DNA of 64,000 nt from Dryomyza anilis (lineage: Eukaryota > Arthropoda > Insecta > Diptera > Dryomyzidae), in contig OX638136.1 of the NCBI GenBank assembly GCA_951804985.1, forward strand, positions 4,777,852-4,841,851. The letters run 5' to 3'. The notes beneath the pieces are model-generated. The model was not told where the DNA came from, did no database searches, and saw nothing but the letters and a program-made list of their open reading frames with translations. The translations under genes and the position numbers were made by a program. Positions 56,198 to 64,000 of the stretch are shown here, piece by piece (positions within the stretch are counted from its first letter, which is position 1; each line of letters opens with the position of its first letter).

Positions 56198-56215
56198 GCC
56201 CCACGTTGGGCGCCA
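56198..56215 (-). other. Primer-binding site, tRNA-Lys(CUU) type, element D
   Basis: On the minus strand TGGCGCCCAACGTGGGGC matches, from established tRNA sequences, the complement of the 3' end of fly tRNA-Lys(CUU), 18 of 18 bases. It lies four bases from the presumed LTR end (GTTACA on the minus strand at 56,220). Confidence 0.8.
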
Positions 56216-56219
56216 TTTA

Positions 56220-57880
56220 TGTAACGTTCAGAAGCACAATCTAGGATACCGTTGTTAAATGTATGGAACAGTGTTGTTTCTGGAGAATTTAGAAGCCTGG
56301 GCGGGACCCTTAAAATAAGCTAGCAAGCAGTCGGCTGGGGGGGACTCATGGCAAATTCTTTCCCGCAGTTCCAGGGGACATAAAATATATAGAGTCCCTA
56401 AAAAAATAAAACAATACAAATTGAGCAAGTAGCCAATATAAATTAGCTATGGACCAATATTGACCCATTTACGGAAGCTATCACAGCCAAGGAAAAAAAA
56501 ACCAGGTCACAAAAATTTAATAAATAAAACAGGTGTAAAATAAATATAAGGATATCCATAAACTGTATGTCTTTATCTAACAGTCATACTGCAAATATGT
56601 GCCTCATGACCCACCCATACATGATTCTATAGAGCACCATAATTTTATATAGAATCCCATGACAAAACAAAAAAAACTAACCCATTACCTCAAGGAAAAA
56701 TACAAAAGTTTAGCAATTCATTTTAATTGTATGTATTACTTCAATAAACAATATAATATTTCTTGTTAATCATAGCGTATAAACAGATATTAAATTTAGC
56801 TTAATAAAAATTAATCATTTTTTTTTTTTATTTTAATGTAAATTTTATTCTAAAAATAACGCATCTATGGGCTATATCGTTGAACTGGTAGTGGTGTATT
56901 TGATTTTATTATATTTTTTTATAGTAAATTTTATTACTTTTGGTTTATTTATTTTATTTTGGAGGGATAAAATGAAAGAAGTGAAATAATGAGTTTTAAC
57001 TAGATTTTATTTTAACGTTATTTTAGAAATATAAAAATATTCAAATTAAATTATAAATGCGATATTAATATATTTTGGGGCTCATCAATTTGGCTTTTCA
57101 CGCAGTATAAGCATTGCAGACATCATAAATAAAAATATACAATTTAAATAAAATAAACAAAGCCAAACGTAGAATGCATGATCAAAACGCATTGAGTCGC
57201 AATAAAAGCAACTGTTAAAGCAAAAAAAAAACAAAAGTCTCCAAATAGAGAATGAGTGCATGCTACCAGTGTTAGACTTTACGATCAACCAAATGTTAAT
57301 CAACAGAGCTTGCAACAGTGCGTGGAGAGCCAAACAGATCAATTCAACATTACAAAAATATATTCAATTTACATCAGGAACTTACCACGATTTCTAGGGG
57401 TTTCCACAAATGGATGTGGATGTTTGCACAAATGTATGTAATGTAGGTTGAATTTTATAATTTTATTTATTTTTGGTTATACCTTTTTCTTTTTTTTCAC
57501 ATTGTCATTTATTTTTTTTTTGTTTACTTAAAATATTTTCGATATATTTTGTCTTTTGGATTTTGAATATTTTTATACACTTATTTAATTGCCAATTCGC
57601 ACAAAATTTTGATTGTGTTTTCTTTTTTCTTATGTAGTTTTCTTTATGTTTCACATCACATTATTTCACTTGTAAGGGAAGGGGTTTCGGGGATTTTTTT
57701 CTTTTTATATGTATTAATAAATATATTTTTTTCTTTTATATATATAAATATTTTTTTTTCTTTCACCACTACCTTTTTTTGTAGTTTATATATATATTTT
57801 TTTATGTAACTAGTAGTACTTTAAAAAGTTTTTCTTTCCATAATTTCACGAGAATTTTAACTTATTTTCCCCAATATTAC
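56220..57880 (-). other. Presumed LTR edge of element D and A+T-rich DNA
   Basis: TGTAACGTTCAG at 56,220 on the plus strand is the complement of an LTR end next to the primer site. I cannot find the other LTR boundary or a second copy, so LTR length is unknown. The rest up to 57,880 is A+T rich, with T-rich runs at 57,480-57,800 and no gene. Confidence 0.4.
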
Positions 57881-57887
57881 TACCAAA

Positions 57888-57985
57888 ATTATAATAATAA
57901 TAGTTTGGCGCTACAGTCCTGTATAGAACTTCTGCCGAGCTCTCTCACCATTTTGAGCTGTGCGTGTTAAATTTGTACTCAAATT
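57888..57985 (-). repeat. SINE 3' fragment
   Basis: Read on the minus strand it has TTTGAGTACAAATTTAACAC, then GAGCTCGGCAGAAGTTCTAT and GGACTGTAGCGCCAAACTAT ending in an ATTATTATT tail, as in the SINE at 7,786-8,105. Confidence 0.65.
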
Positions 57986-58905
57986 ATAATAACTTTTGTT
58001 TTTTTTTAGTTCTTTTTTTTATATGTTTTTTTTTCTATTTTATTTTGATTTTTGATGATGGTAAGTCCTGCGGTATTATCGTGTCACTTCAATAAGCTAA
58101 ACTGATGTACTTTGGTCATGCAAAACTGGTTGCTTTGGACTACGTTGTCTCAAGCCGTTAGATTTTTGTTTTATTTTTGTATAGACGCAGTAGTGATTGT
58201 TGAGAATTCTTGTTTTCTTCTTGATCTTCGAACTTCTGCTCTCTGAGCAGTTGAAGATTCCGAGATCTGTGGTGCCCACAGGTGAGGCAATAGGGGTACC
58301 TCAATTTCGATGATAGCTCTCTCTAAGAATATTCATATTAAAAGACTATACTATAATAATTTTGTTGTTGCATTACCTTCTGGGTTTTTCGAAGCCAGTT
58401 TAATATTTTAATGATATAATTCCGTAACTCAGATTAACCTGCATTACAATTCCATCCATCACAAAATTTTAAAGCTGTCTTCTATACAGAATTTTATTAA
58501 ATAATTTCTAAGTTTTTCGACTAAAACATACCTTTGCGAATTGCAGAAATTCTCCAACTAAATGATTAGTAATATTTTCGTTAAACCAAGCAAAATGATT
58601 TACTCTATTAGAATAAATTCAATAGTTTCAAATGTTTTTCCGAACACTTTGAATATCAGGCAATAATTTTAGTAATATTTACGAGAAGTTCTTTTTTCGA
58701 CGTCTGCTGTCCATTAAACTATACTTAAGATTTTTGCAAGAAGGTGTTTCCGTTTTCATCCGTGATGATAGTGATTACAGTTCAGTGGAACTTATGTTGG
58801 TAATTCCGATTTATCTTGGATGTATGCCGGTGCAATTTTAGAACTGTGTGAAATTTAAAATTGTAATAAACTGATTTTTGTTATTAGAAATATTAAAAAA
58901 AAAAT
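57986..58905. other. A+T-rich DNA, no recognised feature
   Basis: This should contain the 3' untranslated part and LTR of element C if that element is complete on this side, but I could not recognise LTR ends. Confidence 0.4.
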
Positions 58906-58910
58906 TCAAA

Positions 58911-59231
58911 AATTATGGATCGGAATTTATCTTTACAAAACCAGATAACACGCTATTTTTTAAATAATTGAGTTAGATGGAAGAGAAATTACGTACGAAT
59001 ATCTTTGGCGCTATAGGTACCTACATTTTTGCCCAGTAAATCTTCGAAGATGTAGTAATTATTGCCAAAAAATTATGGATCGGAATTTATCTTTACAAAA
59101 CCAGATAACACGCTATTTTTTAAATAATTGACATAGATGGAACAGAAATTGCGTACGAATATCTTTGGCGCTAAAGTAGGTACCTACATTTTTGCCCAGT
59201 AAATCTTCGAAGATGTAGTAATTATTGCCAA
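58911..59231. repeat. 160-bp tandem duplication at the pol end of element C
   Basis: AATTATGGATCGGAATTTAT starts at 58,911 and again at 59,071, and the copies match closely up to ATTATTGCCA. On the minus strand each copy encodes the integrase C-terminal end (NNYYIFEDLLGKN, then AKDIRT and a stop), so the duplication repeats the last part of pol. Confidence 0.85.
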
Positions 59232-60856
59232 CTTTTTCTCGAACTTTTGATTTTAAAAAGAGTGGACCTAATTTGGCAAATTAATTTCGAAATTACTTTG
59301 AGCGAAATTTCGTCTATATACTTCTTGGCCAACTTGAAAATTAACTGGACGAGAACGCATGTTATACTGAGTTACAATTTTATCGTATGCTTTCCTAATA
59401 TTATCTTGTGGATCCTCTCGCAATAATGCCAATTGATCGTCTCTATTAATAGTACAGGCTGATTCTTCTAAACTGTTAAGGTTTCTTAATAATTTATAGG
59501 TTGATACCATATCCAACCCGCAAAGAGCATGAAAAGGTGAACACCCAATCGATTGATGAATTGAATTCCTTAGCGAACAACTTATGCTACTTAAATTTTC
59601 GTCCCACAGAGTCTGATCCTTTTTTTAAATATGCGCGAATTGCTGCAATGATCGAACGATTAACGCGTTCAGAGGTATTCGCTTGAGGAGAGTACAAAGC
59701 AGTATAAGTATGTTGAATGCCTAACTTGTTTAAAAACTCGTTAAAATTATTCGCTTTAAATTGTGAGCCGTTATCGCTCACGTTAACTTCAGGAACCCCA
59801 TAGCAGTGAAATATACCAGTGAAAATAACCATAGATGAAAATTTTTTTTGGTGCCATAGCCAATGGAATTTAGACATATGGGGTCAACTATAAATAAAAT
59901 ACCAAGGTGGCCTTTTTTGCTGCGTGGGTATGGGCCTAAAATATCGATATATAGTCGTTGAAAAGGGCGACATGATTCTGCCTGTTTTCCCATTGGGGGT
60001 TGTAAAACCATATTAGGGGCTTTTGTAGATTTACAAATTTCGCATTTTTTAATATAATCTTTTACATCATTTACCATTCCTGGCCAATACAAATTTCTTC
60101 GCAGTAAATGCATGGTTTTAGTCTTTAGTTTTAGTCATGCTGCCATGCGACGAAATAGCGGAGACATGCGCTCGCGCGAGCTCGTCCTGTCTGAGCTTTT
60201 CCGGTATCAACAATTTCCAAGATTTGTTTTCTTGCATCTCCTCACCCTTGGCATGTTCTTTCCGCAAATATATAAATTTATCTATCACTTTAAGATCTGG
60301 TAATTTGCTTTGATCACGCGGAATTTTTAATTTGAGTATTCATAATCTGGGTCCTGGAAATGCACCGATTCTAAATCTACTTCGGGACTAATTTCTTCAA
60401 CAACAGAGATCTCATCGAACTCGATTCTCGATAGCGCATCCGGAACAACATTATCTTTCCCTTTTCTATGTCTGACAGTAAATTTGTATGCTTGCAATTT
60501 CAATGCCCAACGTGCTAGTCTACCACTCAAGTTTGGCTGGCGCATTAACCATACTAAACTAGAATGATCAGTTATTAGTTCAAATTCCTGCTTCTCAATA
60601 TAACAAAGACATTTTTCAATAGCAACAATTGCTGCCAAACACTCACGTTCCGTGACACTATAATTTCTTTATGCCGAATTAAGTATTTTTGACATAAACG
60701 CAATTGGCTTCTCCGCACCTTCAGCTGATAATTGCACCAATTCCATAATCACTCGCATCGCAATGGACATAAAATTTCTGGAAAAATCTGGGTTGGCTAG
60801 GACAGGAGCCGTAGTCAAAAGTGATTTTAGTTTTTCAAATGCCTGTTGTGCAGCTT
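58990..60856 (-). pseudogene. Second gypsy family pol: RNase H and integrase (element C)
   Basis: Minus-strand pieces in the correct order are an RT/RNase H junction (FEKLKSLLTTAPVLANPDFS, just inside 60,856), RNase H (60,327-60,638: ELITDHSSLVWL, GRLARWALKLQ, KGKDNVVPDALSR), the integrase zinc-binding region (NLYWPGMVNDV...CEICKS at about 60,000-60,100), the integrase core (LYIDILGPYPRSKKG; DNGSQF...SPQANTSERVNRS) and the C-terminal part (59,268-59,516 and the 160-bp duplication). Stops and frameshifts lie near 60,660, 59,870 and between 59,520 and 59,590. The element is dead. It is split from its RT by RTE copy B. Confidence 0.85.
60845..60856 (+). repeat. 12-bp target-site duplication of RTE copy B (left)
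   Basis: GTTGTGCAGCTT here and at 63,672-63,683 flank RTE copy B exactly. A single copy joins the pol reading of element C. Confidence 0.9.
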
Positions 60857-60896
60857 GGGGACTATGGGGGCGATTATCACAAGGCAGCGTGTCTGA

Positions 60897-63667
60897 GTGC
60901 TGCAACATGGCGAAGCAAGCGCAATCCTTGTCGGTGTCGTCTCAAGTCAACTCACTGGTCACCAGAATTGGCAAATTGTCAAACCTCCACTTCGGTGGAA
61001 GTCCCTGGAAACGGCGCTCTACACCACCCGGTGTAGAAGTCGGCTAAAGTGTGTGGCGAGCATCTCCCTCAGAGTGAGGGAGATGCTCGTGCGTTGGGTT
61101 TGGGTCCCACCACGGAAAAAACCTATGCGCCCAATGAAAACAAAAAAGAAGCCTCGGATAACGACCGATTACAACGATGACAACCCACGCAAACGTTTTA
61201 AGGACCATGATTTACGGATATGCACCTGGAATTTCCGGACCCTTTATAGGGAAGGTGCCTCTATCCAGCTGGCAGATGTCCTCGAAAAATATAAGGCTGA
61301 CACCACCGCTATCCAGGAGATGCGATGGACGGGACAGGGCTGTTCGAAACAAGCGTCCTGTGATATCTACTACAGCTGCCATGCGGAGAGACACGAATTT
61401 GGATTTGTGGTCGGCAAGAGACTCCGCCACCTTGTCTCTAGGTTCACGCCCGTGGACGAAAGGCTGGCAACAATCCGCATCAAGGCTAAATATTTCCATA
61501 TCAGCCTAATTTGTGCACACGCTCCGACGAACGAGAAAGATGACGAGACAAAAGAGCGCTTCTACGAGCGCCTAGACAACGCATACGAGCGCTGCCCCCG
61601 CCACGATATCAAAGTCAATATCAAAGTCGTGCTAGGCGATTTTAACGCCAAGATGGGCAGAGAAGCCATCTATCGGAAAATTTAGCCTCCATGCCAACAC
61701 TTCCGATAACGGAACGAGGCTAATCGACTTCGCCGCAGCACGAACCATGGTAGTTAGTAGCACTAGATTCGAACATTTCGATATCCACAAGGCCACATGG
61801 TTGTCGCCCGATCAAAAAACTCGAAATCAAATTGATCACGTTGTGATTGACGGAAGGCACGCTTCAAGCGTGATGGACGTACGCACTATCCGAGGTGCCA
61901 ATATGGACTCGGATCATTACCTTGTAGCAGCCAAGGTCCGCACACGCTTAAGCGCTGCGAAGAACGTACGGAACCAAACGCAGAGAAAGCTAGACGTCGG
62001 AAAGCTGCAATCACAACAGACAACGCAAGCCTTTTCCACTCGACTCTCACACCTGCTTAGACAAAGCACTCCTCCTCTCGATGATATAAGCGATGATCCT
62101 GCTCTATGCGTACGGCTGCCGAAGAGGTGCTTGGATTCCAACGCCCCCTGAGGAATCAGTGGTATGACCAAAGAGTGTCGCGCGGCCACTGCAGAGAAAG
62201 ACGCTGCGAACAAATCCACCCTGCAGTCAGTAGCTACGCGAGCTGCGAAGGAGCGATACAAAGAGAAGAGGAGGGAAGAGAGACGTCTTTTCAGGCGTAA
62301 AAAAAGCGAGGCAGAAAGACGTGAGTGTGAGGAGATTGAGATGCATGGGGACAGGAATGAGGCTCGAAAATTCTTCGAGAAAATAAGACGCCTAGCCGGA
62401 GGTTCGAAATCCGGAGCCTCTTCCTGTAAAGATGAGAACGGAAATCTAGTGACAGATATCCAGAGCACACTGAAAATATGGAGGGATCACTTCTCTAAAC
62501 TGCTGACCGGTGATGATGACCTCAATTCCACCGATAGAGAAGCAAACCCGGCAACCCCAGTACTTGATGACGACGTTGAGATTCCGCCACCCGACCATGA
62601 CGAGGTCAGAACAGCCATTGCCTGCTGAATTGTTTAAGACCGGAGGCGAAGAGCTAATAGAGAGCATGCACGAGCTCGTAAGCAGAATATGGTCGGATGA
62701 AAGCATGCCAAGTGACTGGAACCTCAGTGTACTCTGCCCAATCCTTAAGAAAGGGGATCCCACTATCTGCGCCAACTACCGTGGGATCAGCCTACTCAAT
62801 ATCGCATACAAGGTTCTATCGAGCGTATTATGTGAAAGACTGAAGCCCATCGTCAATATACTGATTGGACCTTATCAGTGCGGCTTCAGACCTGGAAAGT
62901 CCACCATAGACCAGATTATCACATTGCGCCTAATCCAGGAAAAGACCCTAGAAAAACATATCGACACCTACCACCTATTAGTCGACTATAAAGCCGCCTT
63001 CGACACTCCGATAAGGGAACGATTATACGCCGCAATGTCTGAGTTCGGTATACCTGCGAAACTTATAAGGCTTCGCAGGATGACCCTGAGCAACACACGT
63101 TGCTCAGTGAGAATAGGAAAAGACCTCTCCGAGCCATTTCATACCGAACGAGGTTTCAGACAAAGTGACTTCCTATCGTGCGACTTTTTTAACTTATTGA
63201 TGGAGAAAATAGTTCGAGCTGCCGAACTCCGACAAAGCGGCACTATCCTCAACAAAAGTGTCATGCTGCTCGCATATGCCGACGATATTGATATCATTGG
63301 CAGGAGCACACGAGCAGTCAGCGCAGCATTCTCGAGATTGGAGAAAGAGTCGCGTCGAATGGGTCTAGCGGTGAACGAGGACAAGACGAAGTTCCTTGTG
63401 TCAACAAGCAAAAAAGAGTCCGTGCGTCTTAGACAAAAAGCTGATTTTGACACCTACAAGTTCGACATTGTGAAGGACTTGGTCTATCTGGGATCCTGCG
63501 TAAACAGCAACAACAACGTCAGCCTGGAGATCAAACGGAGAATAACAACCTGGCAACGCTTGGTATTTCTAACTGGCGTCAGCGCGCGCAAAGAAGATCC
63601 GACTGGCGCGGCTTCATCTCAGCGGCCAAAACCGACACACGGTTGTGAGGGCCATTTAAGTAAGTAA
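60897..63667 (+). pseudogene. RTE endonuclease-reverse transcriptase, copy B (disrupted)
   Basis: Coding blocks lie at 60,897-61,685, 61,747-62,151, 62,164-62,628 and 62,510-63,667, in different frames. The endonuclease part is complete at the place where copy A is deleted, including QEMRW. Lesions relative to copy A: a short deletion near 61,674 (TAG soon after), a deletion near 62,094, one extra A near 62,171, a 35-bp deletion near 62,620 that removes the KNNKAAG segment, and a large deletion at about 63,548 that joins the RT directly to the 3' untranslated part. The active site AYADDIDII is present, as is the altered GFRQSDF. Confidence 0.85.
61057..61089 (+). other. 15-bp perfect hairpin in RTE 5' leader, copy B
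   Basis: CGAGCATCTCCCTCA (61,057-61,071) and TGAGGGAGATGCTCG (61,075-61,089) are exact reverse complements around the loop GAG. In copy A (about 10,067-10,090) the right arm is broken off after TGAGGG. Confidence 0.85.
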
Positions 63668-63671
63668 GTAA

Positions 63672-63683
63672 GTTGTGCAGCTT
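63672..63683 (+). repeat. 12-bp target-site duplication of RTE copy B (right)
   Basis: GTTGTGCAGCTT, identical to 60,845-60,856. Confidence 0.9.
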
Positions 63684-64000
63684 CTGTCCAGTGAAATTTC
63701 TTCTTGGTCGACAACACCTCCGTAATTGCAAAAGTGGCATCCGAAAAATTTACTATAAATCGTCGGTACCAACCAACAAGACCTAGGAAGCCTCGTACTT
63801 GTTTAAGATTTTTAGGTACGGGCCAAGACAATATTGAGTCAATTTTTTCCGGATCTGTAGAAATACCGCCGTTTCCTATTAAATATCCTAAATATTTCAC
63901 TTCTGTAACACAGAATTAACTTTTATTTATATTAAGCGTTAAATTTGCCGTTTTGAATTGGTTGGCAATACGAACAGGTATGGCTAAATGATCGTTGAAA
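63684..64000 (-). pseudogene. Second gypsy family pol: RT C-terminal part (element C)
   Basis: The minus-strand frame (to about 63,900) reads KYLGYLIGNGGISTDPEKID, then VRGFLGLVGWYRRFI, the classical end of the gypsy RT domain and start of the connection. It continues, across RTE copy B, into the RNase H part at 60,856. Toward 64,000 coding similarity continues weakly (one stop near 63,915). The element leaves the window here. Confidence 0.8.

Larger units (their letters stand above)
60857..63671 (+). mobile_element. RTE-clade non-LTR retrotransposon, copy B
   Basis: This 2.8-kb element lies between 12-bp target duplications. It begins GGGGACTATGGGGGCGATTA and ends in the (TAAG)n tail TTTAAGTAAGTAAGTAA typical of RTE elements. 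It keeps both termini but has internal deletions. It is inserted in element C in the opposite orientation. Confidence 0.9.

Noticed and set aside
60857..60960. HDV-like self-cleaving ribozyme at the RTE 5' end
   Set aside because: Some RTE elements carry such ribozymes, and the leader starts with GGGG and contains CAACATGGCGAAG. I could not find a P1 partner for the 5' end or the nested P1-P3 order. Only a GCAGC/GCTGC stem is seen. Structure search would be needed to revive the idea.

Overview
The window looks like nuclear, repeat-rich, gene-free DNA of an insect, most likely a schizophoran fly. I lean to a tephritid-like fly from the general character of the RTE-type and gypsy-type elements, but species cannot be fixed from the sequence. 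It is strongly A+T rich. The only long coding stretches are retroelement genes. I see no host protein gene, no functional tRNA or rRNA gene, no CRISPR array and no bacterial-style operon.

Layout. 1-9.7 kb: A+T-rich DNA with copies of two related dispersed repeats (called here family 1 and family 2), two AT microsatellites, and a long-inverted-repeat element at about 7.3-9.05 kb that contains tRNA-derived SINE copies. 9.87-21.06 kb: a three-level nest. An RTE-clade non-LTR element (copy A) is split by a solo LTR (target duplication CAAG). That LTR is itself split by an apparently complete, young Ty3/gypsy element at 12,524-20,136 (target duplication GTAT, nearly identical 1.13-kb LTRs, intact gag and pol, a short third ORF). 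21.6-51.4 kb: a tandem array of six units of 4.5-5.9 kb. Each unit carries the 3' part of a family-2 repeat, about 1.5 kb of A+T-rich DNA and a dead CR1/jockey-like endonuclease-reverse transcriptase fragment. Units 2, 3 and 4 carry an extra 759-bp family-2 insertion; units 1, 5 and 6 show the empty site. 51.4-64 kb: SINE and inverted-repeat fragments, a duplicated unclassified repeat, then remnants of a second gypsy family on the minus strand (gag-protease at 54.9-56.2 kb; RT, RNase H and integrase from 59 kb to the window end). The pol remnant is interrupted by a second RTE element (copy B, 60,857-63,671, 12-bp target duplication).

How the parts fit. The gypsy element at 12.5-20.1 kb is the only plausibly active unit. 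It has a tRNA-Lys-type primer site, a -1 frameshift heptamer GGGAAAC in the correct phase followed after 6 nt by a 10-bp stem, a polypurine tract, and a strong candidate 3' splice site just after pol that could serve the third ORF. The large array is best explained as unequal exchange between family-2 repeats that flanked an already inactive retroelement fragment, followed by spread of variants between units.
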